A stretch of 64,000 nt of DNA from Marsupella aquatica (lineage: Eukaryota > Marchantiophyta): NCBI GenBank assembly GCA_973895155.1, contig OZ316897.1, forward strand, positions 4,030,001-4,094,000. Reading direction: 5' to 3'. Position numbers and translations under genes: made by a program. Each line of letters opens with the position of its first letter. Within the stretch, counting starts at the first letter, position 1. The notes under the pieces were generated by a model. The model was given only the letters and a program-made list of their open reading frames with translations. It had not been told where the DNA came from and did not search any database. Below are positions 32,701-44,946 of the stretch, one piece after another.

Positions 32701-35700
32701 ACAGTAAGGTTAGATTTTCAATATTTCCCTCAATATCGAACCTAATCTGCTCTTGTTGGGTATGTTAGAGGCAGCTTGGAAAGATCTTGCCAATTTCAAA
32801 TCAATGTAATGTGTATTATATGAGCAGAGAAGAGTATTTTGCTCCAGTCCATCTAGGTAAAGTCTATCTTAGCATTTTGGCAAACATCTCCTCCATCCTG
32901 GGTTCAATTTCAGGAAACCAATGCCTTTTCTGAAAGCCCTGATCATGCCACTAATTACAACCAGAAGGGGGTCCCTTACGGTATGCTTTTCTGGAAAGAT
33001 TCTTTATTGACCAGTGAAATCAAAGAGTCGACCTAGCATTTACTCCATGTGGTAAGAGCTCGTCGTTGTGATTTCCACTCATCCCCTTGCCACCTGCTGA
33101 TTCTGTGCTTTTCCAAGGGGACGACACAGACACGAAGGAAGTGCACCATGCCACGACAACGGAAGTGTACCATGCCAAGTGCACCATGCCAAGGTAGTAT
33201 TTACAGACTGAAACAATTGCTAATTCTAAGGTGATGATTTTTTCTTTGGAATTAGTTCACGTGATGATGGAGCAAATAGATTCTTCTCAGTTAGTCTTTG
33301 GGTCCTAGATTCCTCTCAATTTATGTGGGCCACTAGATTCCCCTCGGATTACTAGGGGTCCTACTGTTCAACATCTCTTGCTTAATAGACCAACAAAACC
33401 TACGGGACCAATTCCATCAAGAACAAATTGGTCAACCAAATGGTCAACTATAGCCCTCTCCCAACACCATAGTGGAGGCCAACTATACTTATTGGCACGG
33501 TGAAAGGACCCAAGGACCCGAGCTAAATAACAGACCAATAAGAGTACCAACATAGACCAGTTCATTAGTTTATTTTCATTAGGTGAGAAACATATAATAA
33601 AAAGATAATAACCATACAAAAAAAAGCAAGAATAAGTTTTGGATTGAAGAAATTTCTGACATGGAAGCAAGAAGTAAGTGAAAAAGTTAGTCAAAAGTAT
33701 TTAACCAACACTCCCAGGTGACCATAAAATGAATTCAATGGCCTTGTATGACAGTGCAAACTTTATTTATTTGCCTGATATTTTTATTGCCATTCAATCC
33801 GTATGCTTTATTATCCTTACAGTGTGTCATCACAACAAATTTACCTCATGGGTCCTACAAAACTTCTCACAGGTCTCTCACATAAATTTCATTACAACTA
33901 GACCTCCTACATAGGTTCCATCTGTATGGGTGTTATGTGATGTCTAATTGCATGGTCCACTCTGCATTTTCCACTGCACTCCACCGTAGATTGGGTCATA
34001 GTCCACCCCATTTATGTCTATGCCTCATACGATTATAGGGTTCTAGGGGATCCTTTGCTACATGATAACTAGTTTTTTATAACATTAGAGTTCAATACTT
34101 GCAGTTTTGCACAATTTTTCTGTCATAGGGGGGGGGTGTTTCTGCAGTTTTTCTAGATTTCATTTTGGTTGGAGGGTTTAAGGGGATCTCAATTTATTGC
34201 CTGTTGCAATTGATTTTGAGAGGTAGTCCATTTTTTTATTGTGGAAAGAAGGGGGCATTGGCATTTAGCGGAGGTATTCCAGCCATTGACTCCTTGTTGT
34301 TTTTGTTTCACATTTAGACAAATTTTGAAAGTTACAACAGGGGCAAACAGCCAAACCTAGAGTATTCTTCTAGCATGTACCTCTCAATCCAAGTTGTAGA
34401 CCATGCATGAACTGCTAGAAATAAGTTGCCACCTATAGGCCGGGGCCCTTAGTTTACATAGTGTTCCCTTATCGGGAGGGAGCCCCGCCTTTCTCTGTGT
34501 GCTATTCCTGGCGCTAGTGCTACTGTCTTTTTCAGAGATTCACTAGAGTAGCATGCCATCTTGTTTTGTCTCAACACATATCCCATCGCTCCTTTTCGAT
34601 TAATTATTACTTTGTCATATTTTTCCACCATCGGTTTGACAAACACTGGCAAACTAACTCAGGTTAGCTCAGAATGATCCTATGATGATCATCTTGAACC
34701 TTTTGTTTAATTAGATGGTTGAGACTCCCCTCAACCACGACTGATCTATCCTGCAGTGCCCACCACCACAGGGATGCTCAGTCTATTGCTGTCATCTCCT
34801 AGCCATTTTGCTTCTGGTCCTCTTAAGTTGTCATGGGAATAAACTTCTGGTCCTCTTAAGTTGTCATGGGAATAAACCCGCCCCAAGTTGGAGGGTGGGG
34901 CAGGGGGTGTGCAAGTTAGGATGCATGTTCGAGTGGGGGTTAGAGTCAGCCATCAGATGTAAATTTCTTGTTACATTTTACCACAGGTGAATTATTTTGA
35001 GCTTCTTTGCGTTAGTTTCTAGAAAATGATTAAAACTGATGGAAAGTACTAATTAAACTAAAAAATAGTGGCAAGGCAACTTCGGGTAGGTTCCCGCCAA
35101 CTGTTAGGGATACTTAGAAGTTTGGGAGTCAACTATCATGAATTATATGAAATTAACTTTACAAAAGTTAGCTATTCTTGAAGGGTTCCAATAGGATTTT
35201 TGGTCTAACTTGGTTACTAGTCTTGAGATTGACAGTCTATGGGAGGCCATCGGTGGAGGGGTACCAAAGGAGGACAGACAGGAGAGTGAGCACTGAGGAA
35301 ATTTTTGGCCTAAATTGCTATCAGAAGATGACTGCTCTACGATTGTCTTTTTTTTGTAACCATTCTGGTGCTGAGAGGTACCATTGGTGCAGGGAAATTT
35401 GGCACCCCAGCCTTGGATATTAAGAAATTAGGAATCACCTTCCGAGGGGACAACGGACAATGATGGAATTGAAGATGTCAAAAGGAGAGGCACGCAACCA
35501 GACTCTCAAGGCCAAGAAGGTAATAGAAATCTAGGACAGGAATTTTCAACCTGTGAAGTTTTTCAATCCAAGCAATGAACACCACATACTTGGAGAAGCG
35601 GTGAAGGATTGGTATGAGCAAAGAACCAAACACATTGTGAAGAATAGGAGACAAGGAAATCTGACAGACAGTGGGGATTCCAGGTCACAGCCCCCGCCTT

Positions 35701-36399
35701 GCAACAATCCGAATGGACATTACTTGACGTTCATTAATAAGCCCCAACATAGAATGCCCTGTAAAATACAATGACTAAAATCACTAAGGGCATTAAATAT
35801 GTCCCCCAAAATGAAGAGGGTAACCCAAGCTTTCCCTTCACAAAAATGGCTGAGAAAGGTTATTAACTTAGGGAAAACCAGGGGAAAACAGAACTATGCG
35901 CCTGCTAAGAGGAGGAGGCAGAAAAAGACAGAACCAACAAACAAGGGGGCCTAGGAGAGGGAGCACCCCCAGAGAGAAGGAGGGCCAAACGAATACAAAG
36001 AGGGTAACCCAAGCTTTGAGAATCACATTTCCTGGAACTAGGACAAGAAAAAGTAAACTTATGAAATTGATGGAAAAAGTAAAAGGACCGTGTAACAATG
36101 TTCTAGCATGCAATTGGTTGAGAACCCTGGAAGAAGTTAAAAATGGTCAAAACTTCAGCAACGCAATATATTAGATTCTGGATATGTATCCATTCAATGA
36201 GACAAACTGTTATTTTGTCACATATGGTAAACTATGATATCTCTTTTAAGTTTTGTAGATTTGTGGTACTTCCCATAATCCCCTCCTAAAACGAAGGGAG
36301 GCATCATGGAAAATTAATGTTCTATAAAATACAAAGAGAAAAATCAATAAAAGCCTATAATTTTTAGATTGTACTTTAGGCTGTACAAACTCAAGAATT
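26736..36399. other. non-coding stretch, many small repeats
   Basis: No supported gene. Short open frames here (for example 30526-30933, 35178-35423 and 35553-35774) show no domain and no exon borders with matching phase. Visible structure: tandem duplications at 27919-27964 (23 bp), 32190-32262, 33260-33360 and 34811-34876 (33 bp, perfect). A direct repeat of GGGAGTGGTCC...GTACCCTTGCCAA occurs at about 30220 and 30579. Confidence 0.55.
34811..34876 (+). repeat. perfect 33-bp tandem duplication
   Basis: CTTCTGGTCCTCTTAAGTTG... is present twice back to back with no difference (34811-34843 and 34844-34876), indicating a very recent event. Confidence 0.95.
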
Positions 36400-36620
36400 C
36401 TTTACAAAGAGACATGTAGAGGCAACTCTCAAATGCCCTTGCATTGCCTTTAATGGGCATTGTCGACCATCAAATCTCAAATGCCCTTGCATTGCCTCTA
36501 ATGGGCATTGTCGACCATCAAGTGCAGGGAAATACAAAAAATAATCCTTGATGGGCGACAATGCCCATTAGAGGCAATGTAAGGGCATTTGAGAGTTGCC
36601 TCTACTTGTCTCTTTGTAAA
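36400..36620. repeat. fold-back (hairpin) element
   Basis: The arm at about 36400-36473 (TTTACAAAGAGACATGTAGA...) is the near-perfect reverse complement of 36548-36620. The left arm is partly duplicated in tandem (36474-36520), with the landmark GCCCTTGCATTGCCTCTAAT repeated. An RNA from this locus would form a long hairpin. No clear target duplication was seen. Confidence 0.85.
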
Positions 36621-37293
36621 AAAAATGAAACATAACTTGTATGAACTGTGGGCCAGATTGTAGTCAGATTTGGCCAACTTGGCGCGCAGCACTCACCTTG
36701 TTGGGATATGATACTTCACAATACCATACGGATTTAAGTTTGGCGGTTTAGAGTAATTAGATTTAGCAAACTTGGCAAGCAACAACTTTGCTGGGCAACT
36801 GGGCAAGTGAGGACGGCCGGTAGAAGAATACTATTATTGAACCCGAGCTTGTCTCAACTCATTATGGCTGTGGAGGTTGTACCTTGGACTTGGAGAGTTG
36901 AGCCATTCGTGCATTGCTGTTAGTATGCTCATGACTGTAAAGGTTGTTTGGAATTGCTATCCACTCTCTGTCTCTCTGACTCGTTTTCCGCCTTGGAAAT
37001 CGCATTCTAGTTTAAAAAAGGTAGTACGATACACTCGATTTGTCTGCAAACCCTTTTTCCACCCTCGTCTCCTTTATTTACTCATGATGGCAACGCTCTT
37101 AAACTTTCCGCACCGACTTTTGTCTCTTTTCAGTGTTCACATATTGTGTCAGGTGATATCCAAAGTCAGCCGGTCACCTCATTATTGAAGTCCTTTTCCT
37201 TTGCTAGGTAATTCTGGAGTGATGAATTTTAGTGTAATCTACACTGCATAGCTACAGTAGGTTGATATCGCTCGCAGCCTAAATTTAACTATC

Positions 37294-37665
37294 TACACTG
37301 TTTGACGTAATTAATGTGATTAACACTAATTCGAGAACACCCATTTTCATTTTCAGGGTCTATTCGTAAATTAATGTTAGTCACACTAATTTTATACTAA
37401 CATTATATTAGTGCACATGAATTAGTGTTATTATGATTTTAAAAATGGTAAAATACAAAAAAAACTATATTAAAAAATACACAACAATTAGTGTTACTTT
37501 GGACTAGAGATCATTCATTTTTTACAAGCAATTTAAATTAAACTGAAAAAAATTCATTTTGAAAACCAATAAAAATTAGTGTTATTTGGACTCAAAATTA
37601 TTTTTATCAAAATTAGTGTTACTAACATTAATTTTTGCATAACACTAATTAGGGTGAACAGTGTA
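37294..37665. mobile_element. possible MITE with TACACTGTT termini
   Basis: The left end TACACTGTTTGACGTAATTA and the right end (reverse complement TACACTGTTCACCCTAATTA) form short inverted repeats around a very AT-rich body. The body is filled with AATTAGTGTTA motifs in both orientations. If the outer TA is the target site, termini CACTGTT with a TA duplication resemble Tc1/mariner-type MITEs. Confidence 0.5.
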
Positions 37666-38509
37666 AGTACAAAAAATGCCAAACTGAGGGACAAGACAGA
37701 AAGTGAAGGAGACAAGACCTAAAGTGAAGAAACTTGAGGTAGAAAACCTTGGAATACCAAAACAGTTAACAAGTCCTAAAGAAATGCTGAGTATCAAATT
37801 GAAAAGCCTACTACAACTCCAAAATAAACCACACTAGGGACCGACTGGAGTCTGAATCATAAACATTGTTGTATGAATTATAGCAAGTTCATCTTGGAAA
37901 TGCTTAGTTTTTATTTACAACAATAAAAACGGACTTGTATTGTATCTTAGCAAGATATATAAAATAATACTTTTCTTGAAAGAGGTATGATTAGGGTGGA
38001 CATGAAGAGTGTTGTAGGGTACGAGGGGGAGGGTTGAAGAGGAATGACGGGGACATCGTGCAGTGGCAGTGCTTGAGAGACGTATCTTTCTAGTTCCCAA
38101 ATGAACCATTGAAATGTCTTAATTGTCCAGCTGCTCAAATAGGGATGTCTGCATACTACCGGTAGCCTGCTATATGCACGGCCAGATACAAAGATTGGAA
38201 ATTGGACACTGATATTTGCTCATATACAAATGTTCTTGTACCAGACTGAACCCAAGAAACAATATAATAGAGTCATGGTCTGGACTTGGGAGATTTGGAA
38301 TGGGATGATGGGAGGAAATCACCTTGCTGTTAATCACACGTTAAGGTCATTGGGTGGTTGTAATGTTTTTTGGTGCTTTAAGCTGCTGCCACCTTAGCAC
38401 TTTTTGGGTGGATGATATCTCATTATTTATACCGTATATTTATACGGTTCACATACGGTTGATATAACTTTTTTTGAAAAATGAAAACTCCCGCGGTGGA
38501 GAGTGAAAC

Positions 38510-38515
38510 TTTATT
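38510..38515 (-). terminator. possible polyadenylation signal for the recombinase locus
   Basis: The complement of TTTATT gives AATAAA on the minus strand, about 200 bp past the stop codon at 38718. Position is the only support. Confidence 0.35.
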
Positions 38516-38717
38516 GAGAACAATTGAAAAAATTACATCAATGAGGGTCGTCTGACCAATTCCCATGAACAGTGTGCGGTTTGTCTGACAAAACCATGTG
38601 CAAGCAATAATATCAACTGTCTAATATCTATGTCTAATGCACCTCCTAACTACTGAGCAAAAGTGCCATGCCGGCCAGCTTACTACAATCAGCCTACATC
38701 TACAAGTAACTACAACA

Positions 38718-40567
38718 TTAGTTTCCCAGCTTCCCGATAGAAATTGAAATAGTGCAGTTGGTGATCGATTGCACTTTCGTAAAAAGTGCCTGAACAGGAT
38801 TCACAACAACAGAGTTGGGTCTCAAATTCTCGAAATGCTCATCCCAGTTGTAGTCGTCGACCCAGCCGTCATCCCTCCAGTCGACCTTACCATCTGCACT
38901 CACTTCACAAGATAATTCGCTCTCAATCATGGGAGTCAACTCAATCACCATAGGAACCATCTCATTAAGAGCAGTCATCGCCTCAGTTGTAGCAGGGGTC
39001 TCGATCATTGCAGGAGTCTCTTGCACTCCTGGACCCGCTGCTGGAGGGATGTACCCAACAGCGGGAGCCATGTCTGCACCAACAGCAAACTACACAAATT
39101 AGTAAGGCTTCAAATATTTAACAAAAAACATCAAATGGCTGCAGATCGACATGACAGAAATAGCACAAGAATACCTTCATCTCCTTTCTTCCGTTTGTTA
39201 GGCGAGCCATCATCATCATCTCCATTCACCACCTTTTGTTTGTAGCGTTCTGTCTCCTCATGAAATTTCGCTTCAAAATTGGATGAACCACTGGCTCATT
39301 TCTGGGCCGCTATAACCTTCGACTCTGTGCTGCGATCGTATCGAGCGTAGGCACCCTGGCTCTTATGGCCTGTAATAATCATCCCAACTTCTGCAGGAAC
39401 ATCTTCAGTCGCCATGCGAGTCACACATGTGGTCTTGCCAGATTTGTTAGTAACACCATCTGTAACCAAACCACACTCTCGATGAATCTCCTTGAGAATA
39501 CCACTCAACTTCTTCACAGAGACTCGTTGAGTCGAGTACCATGCGTGAGTCCGGGGGCTATCAATGCATTGGTAAAAAAGAAATATAGCAGCAACAGGTA
39601 AGTGAGAAATCAAACTCTCGATAGTTTCAACCATGGAAGTGTCGTAGCTTGTTACAGCAGGACGAAAATGTTCATCCTGATATCGACCGAGACCAACTTT
39701 GTAGTTCTTGGATAGACGCTCATCGTATCTAACAAACGGCCCATTCTCATTGCAGCCAATTTCGAAGTCTGTCTTTGCCAATAGATGTAACTCGTCGCCT
39801 CCACGAATGGCAAATCAAAACAGAAGGAAATACACTGCGCGGCGCTGCAGGCCACGAGGGTGAACAGTTCCTGTGCAGGGGTGGGATAAAATAGTGGCCT
39901 CGTCAGCCAATGAGATGACGGATGCCTTTTTGCGAGGCAAATTAGCACCATTAGATCTTGACCTTTCCATGGCTAACACGCAAGCAATGCCAACTTGCTT
40001 AAACAAAGGACTCTCGCGCATGTGAAATATAGGCTCATCCTTCCCTGTCTGTACAATTCGGACTTCCTGGCGGCGCCTCAATACTCGATGGAATGCTCGG
40101 TATAATCCCATTAACGTCTGGGTTGGATACAAGCTGCCGTCCTTTTTACAAATCTGCTCAAAAAACTTGATTAGGATTGAGGCACATTCAGCCAAAGAGA
40201 GATCCTCAAATGCAACTGTTGTATCCCATCCTCTGAACTCTCGAAATCGAGTCAAGCGGTTCACTGCCCATCGATCCACAACAGCGCTGGGATTAGAACC
40301 ACCCTCGGAAAGGGTCTTCTGAAACTGTGGGTCTTCAGCAAGAAATTCTACCGGTGCCTGCCCTTGCACTTCGATCATGATAGGGTCCTTCTTAGGACGC
40401 TCATCAACATGTAAGCTGTCTAGGCTCGCATTCAGCTCTTGCAGCTCAGCCTGGCAGCTATCATTAAACATGGACTGAGTCGAGCAACTACTCATCGTGT
40501 CATCGGAGATGCCAGTGCCTTTCATTGACGACATTCCTAAGCTAAATGTTGGCTTGTCTATGATCAT
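38718..40567 (-). pseudogene. Crypton/DUF3504-like tyrosine recombinase gene, two in-frame UGA codons
   Basis: Exon A runs from 40567 (or a later Met) to 39175, intron 39174-39074 has GT-AG borders, and exon B runs 39073-38718; the joined phase is correct. It encodes about 580 codons. A helical N-terminal DNA-binding-like part (VDRWAVNRLTRFREFRGWDT, about 40250-40300) is followed by a catalytic domain with RGGDELH (about 39800) and TNKSGKTTCVTRM (about 39415-39451). Further on come ITGHKSQ (His near 39367) and AYARYDR (Tyr near 39338). This is the R...HxxR...H...Y plan of tyrosine recombinases, closest in pattern to animal Crypton-derived proteins, but the usual His and Arg of HSGR read Lys and Lys. 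TGA codons at 39815-39817 and 39296-39298 interrupt an otherwise conserved frame; coding-like sequence with a nuclear-signal-like PNKRKKG continues after the second. Exon B is acidic. It may be a decayed or domesticated element gene; no terminal repeats were identified. Confidence 0.75.
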
Positions 40568-41300
40568 ATATCAACAATGCACAATGCAGCGCACTCCTCC
40601 AACACTCGCCAACCTGCAGTTGCACACGAAAATGCCAGCCTAAAATAATCGGAGGCAGCAGCGACGCCTGTAGCGATGGCAACACTAAATTAATCATGGC
40701 AGGGAACAGGTCGATCACGTCATGCATAAAATGATCGACGGCAGCAGCGAAGGTGAACAGAAAGGTGAGTAACAGCTAGCAACAAAAAATGTGAACGGGC
40801 CCTCCAGCGCTTCTCGCTTGCAAACCTCCAGATGCGAGCAAAGAAGATAGTAGTCGATAGCAGGATTCGCGTCAAGAATCAATGACAAAAGCAATAGCCA
40901 AAAATGATTAGAAACAACAAGAGCGGCCCGTCCCTCCAATGCCTCCAGCTCGCCAACCTGCAATTACGCATTCATCAGTCCACGTAGTGGCAATTACAGC
41001 AGGAATTTATCCTAATTCTGAATCCAAGAATCGATGGCAGCAGCGTCGTCAAATGAAATCAACAACATAAAAACAGTGGCGCTGAAAGAATTCTGGCAGT
41101 AGCATCGTGCAAATGAAATTAACAACGTAAAAATAGTGGCGCTTAAAGAATGGATGGCAGCAGCATCGCGTAGATGAAAATCACGGCAAAAGCAAAGGAA
41201 AACTTGAATGCAAACTAGTGACCGGGCCCTCCAATGCCTCCATCTTGCCAACCTCCAATTCTGCATCAACATTCCATCGTAGACTCAAGAACTGAAGACC
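40568..41300. repeat. repeat cluster upstream of the recombinase locus
   Basis: The phrase GGGCCCTCCAATGCCTCC...TTGCCAACCTCC recurs, diverged, near 40590, 40796, 40925 and 41221. A 60-bp unit (GATGGCAGCAGCGTCGTCAA, ATGAAATCAACAAC...) is tandemly repeated about three times at 41034-41180. This may be a repeated promoter or 5' leader, or part of the mobile unit. Confidence 0.65.
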
Positions 41301-44300
41301 TGGCCACATGAGAAGTCGGGAGGACGCTACAAAGCAATCAACGAGTTCTGGAAAACCCATGAATAATAGCTGACAGATGTACAGTAAAGCGCCATATAGG
41401 TGGCGGCCTATGGTGGACTATTGCCCTAATCCGTTGGACCTGGCCGCTTAGCGCCTTTTCATCCCAGCCATCCATTAATTTTCACGACCCTAACACTGCA
41501 CGACACTTGGATAGCCGTCCGTTCCATCTTAAATGAATCCAGGCTGTTCATGATGATCCTTAACGTCGATTAGGGGCTCGGCCCTCCCCATAATGGGCAT
41601 ACGGGTCTACGCGTATGCGTCGGCCCACGGGGCCTCCACATACGCTCGACCCTATACCCCATTATGGGGCGGGAAGAGCCCTTAATCCTACACATTAAAA
41701 TGTGATAAAAATGCATTCATTGATTTGAAGAAAAATTATGAGATTTATAATGTTATGGAGGGATGTCTTACCTTATATGTCATATTTTGATGTGCAATTA
41801 CTAGACCCAGGAAATCATATCAAAATTAGCTCAATACCAGTACCTTGTATAGAAGATGCTGTTACATGAACAATGTCAAAGTGTTCTTATGGAAACTATA
41901 GCATTATGCAAAGGTTGTTGCACAAAAAATATCATTACAATATCTTTTAAGCTCCACAGGAAAGACTGTCCATCTAGACTTTGTGTGATCCCATAGAAAA
42001 TCTCATTTTTCTGAAGGAGTTTGGCAACCTGAGAGTATTGATTTTGGTGAGTTGCAACGAGTTGATCAGTGAGGTGCAGTGGTGTTATGCTCTGCAACAA
42101 CTGAGTTTAAGCCAAGGCAAAGTGGGAGAGTGCATCGGTGATCATTGCAAAACTAGACTCTTGCAGCTCTGCCACAAAATTGTTTGTGGTTTGCTGCAGC
42201 ACAATTTAAACGAAGACGCCCCTCAATTCTGCAGCCCTAAATTGAATGCCAGGCATCATATTTTACTCGAAAAATTTCATGCCTGTAACCCCCTCAATAG
42301 CGGGGCCTCACAACACTTAAAAGTGAAGACTAGCTTTCTGGCCCTTAGGCTCCTATTTTGTGAACCTCAAATAAAACGAAATGACAGTGTACACTTGCCT
42401 TTCAATCATCCTCCGGAGCACCATAAATTGCTGTGGTGCATCTCTCATGGCCTTATTCCGTGTGGCTTTGGGAGAATTGAGGGTCACAAAATTGAGGGCA
42501 GGTGGCATGCAAGACGGCCCAGGGTCTTGCCAGAGTAACTAAGAAGTAGAGGTGTTTTAATATGGGGCGGCCCGTCCCAGCAAATCCCTTTCGTTTTCTT
42601 TGAGGGCCCATCAAATTTATTTTTTCCCTCCAAAGCCCATCAAACTTTTCGTGGGACAATTGGCGAGACGGAATAAGATTTCGCAAATCTTTTGTTTCGC
42701 AATCTTCGAAGGTAGTGCCCGCAACTCCGGATGACCACGAGTTCTAGATTAGCATGGTAAACGGTTCTCCAGTTCTGCCCGCGTGGCGTCGCGTTGGCGC
42801 GACTCTCCTTCTGGCCAGCGGATAACTGCGGATTATCTTTCCAACCGCGTAGGTTAGTAAATTTAGCACTGCCCCCTTTGACCTACTGTACAGTAGACCG
42901 TACCATTTGTCCTATCGGCCCGATGACAACACTTCCGTCCGATGCGATCTCTGCCGTCTATCCGTCCCTTGGATGGCCGGTGTCGTAGATGCTGAGCGAC
43001 TGTGGAGATGGTGCCTACTGGACTGTAACAGTCGGTGCACGCCTCGTACGCCTCCACTGCCCACCGCGCCCGCCCTCTCGTTGTTCGCTCTCCGCGTGTG
43101 GGTGGTCGATGTCGTCTTTCTCGAGGTCCCCTTCTGCTCCTCTACATAACCTCGACAGGTTGGGAAAAGCTCGCTTCAGCTGAGAGCGAAGAGCATCATC
43201 GATTCGGAGCTGAGAGAGAAGAGCATCATCGTTTCGGAGTGGAGAAGCGTCGTCCATGGTCGCGGCTGTGCATCCTAAAAAACGACGCAAGCAAAAATGA
43301 AGAGGCGGAAACGGATTTTCGTTATCGATCGAGTGGCGAATCATCATGTCCAGTGACTTCAGGGAGTGATGAATGAATGAAGTGCACGGCAACATGTAGA
43401 ATCTCGTCGCGTATGTATCGTTAAGAACGACACGAGCCTGGAGCGGTAGCGGTGGATGGTTGTTTTCGGTCGAGCGGTGGTGGAGCGATCATCATTGAGC
43501 ATTCGGGGGGGCAGCCCATTGGTAAGTGAATGAGAAAGCGGAGGAACAGTCTGGTGTCACATGTGCATCGAAAGGAAAAACAAAAGCATCAAGCGGAGGA
43601 GGATAAGGATTGTTGTTCTCGGTCGAGTGGTGGTGGAGGTTGAGCGATCATCATCGACCAATGGTGGCGCTGGAGCTGAAATAAGTTTTGCGCGGTACAT
43701 CAATAGGGGTGGTTATGGTCAGGGCCGGGTAGAGCATACAGCATACGACGAGAAACGGTGTTACTGCAGTGTCTACAGATGCGGATGCAGATGTCACCAT
43801 CGTGGAGAGGAGAAAGATTGATGAGAAGAAGGGGGCGCAGGGCGTGGGGAGATAGAGAGCATGGTGGATTTGTGGTCGCTATGGTAAATCTGCTTCTGGA
43901 TGACGACCAACAACTAGGGCGTTTCTGCTTGCGACATTGAGTTGGTCGGTCTATTGCATACGGAGTGGTGATGCCTGAGACGCTGTCCCAAGGCTCGCTG
44001 TGGCGATCTGCTGGGTTGCATCCCGACGCGCGTGTACGTGCATGCAATTCTCGTATCTCATTCGCAGTGGAGTCCGATCCGCATTGTGTCTGTTGTTCGT
44101 CTTTCCTCTCTCTATTCCCTTTCGGCTCTCAGCAGGTCGTAGCACTCTCTCCCATTTGAGCTCTCGGCGGGCCTTGCTCGCTTCTCTGGACTGTCGAACT
44201 CTTTGATTCGCTCTCCTCTATCTGTGGGATCTTCCTTTCTTCTCTCCTTTTCTTCGTCCTCTGCTTCGTCTCATTTTTCTGCCCTCATTTTGTCTTCTCT

Positions 44301-44946
44301 CCGACTGGCTATCGAACGAACGATTTCCTCTGTTTCAATCTTGCGCAAGCACTGCGGGCAAACCGGTTGCGTCCATCTATTATCGGTGTCTGAATCTCCA
44401 TCTCCATCTGCATCTCCATCCACAGACTCCTCAAGCGTTTCCGTTCTCCTATCGTCATCGTCTGCAGCATCGTGTATTCTCTGCACAAGATTATGCCAGC
44501 ATAGGAATGCACCGGAGTGAGGTTTATTTCTCGGATTTGTAGTATTTGAAGGATCATACTGAAGACGGAGATTTTGATGATTTATGATCAGCATCCAGTA
44601 TTGAAGTTCTCTTCTGGAGAGAGCAGACTGCCAGTAAGGAGCAGGTTGGACGTGTTTAAACGAGAAGACTGCAAGTCTTTTACTGAGCGGACTGAAAGTA
44701 CTGAGAGTCACCTCCTAAGGTCGAGCAGGAAGCATGCATCGAGAAAAGGAAAGTGAGGGGTATTTTTCAGGTCCTCGGGGTTGCAGGGGAGGAGGTGTCC
44801 GAGGAAATTCTCGGTGGTTCAAGACGTGTTATGTGGATCCGACAAGGGAGGGCTTAGTTACTCCATAATTGAAGGAATTGTTCCGTTGAGCAGAAACAGA
44901 AGGGACAGGGTGTGGGCTGAGCTTGGGGTTCATTTAGCATGACCAG
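41301..44946. other. intergenic stretch without a supported gene
   Basis: It holds a 125-bp hairpin at 41569-41691 and a degenerate repeat at 43280-43670 (GGATTGTTGTTCTCGGTCGAGTGG and variants, three copies). Open frames on both strands at 43015-44711 overlap each other and have no recognisable domain. The CT-rich part near 44200-44300 could belong to the promoter or 5' leader of the gene at 44947. Confidence 0.5.
41569..41691. repeat. 125-bp GC-rich imperfect palindrome
   Basis: GATTAGGGGCTCGGCCCTCC at the left end and the reverse complement GATTAAGGGCTCTTCCCGCC at the right end start two arms that match over about 50 bp, including CCCATAATGGG, which is itself palindromic. No target duplication was seen. 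Confidence 0.8.

Noticed and set aside
34449-34652. Possible gypsy RNase H relic (minus strand, GAMGYVLRQNK and YSSESLKK)
   Set aside because: Faint similarity only, no other pol motif nearby; could be chance.
35178-35774. Two plus-strand open frames that might be exons
   Set aside because: No domain, no convincing splice junction joining them in phase.
43015-44711. Candidate genes on either strand, including a Cys-containing frame CPQCLRKIETEE at about 44330-44370
   Set aside because: Frames overlap on both strands, the composition follows local CT- or GA-rich repeats, and no complete zinc-binding pattern or splice structure was found.
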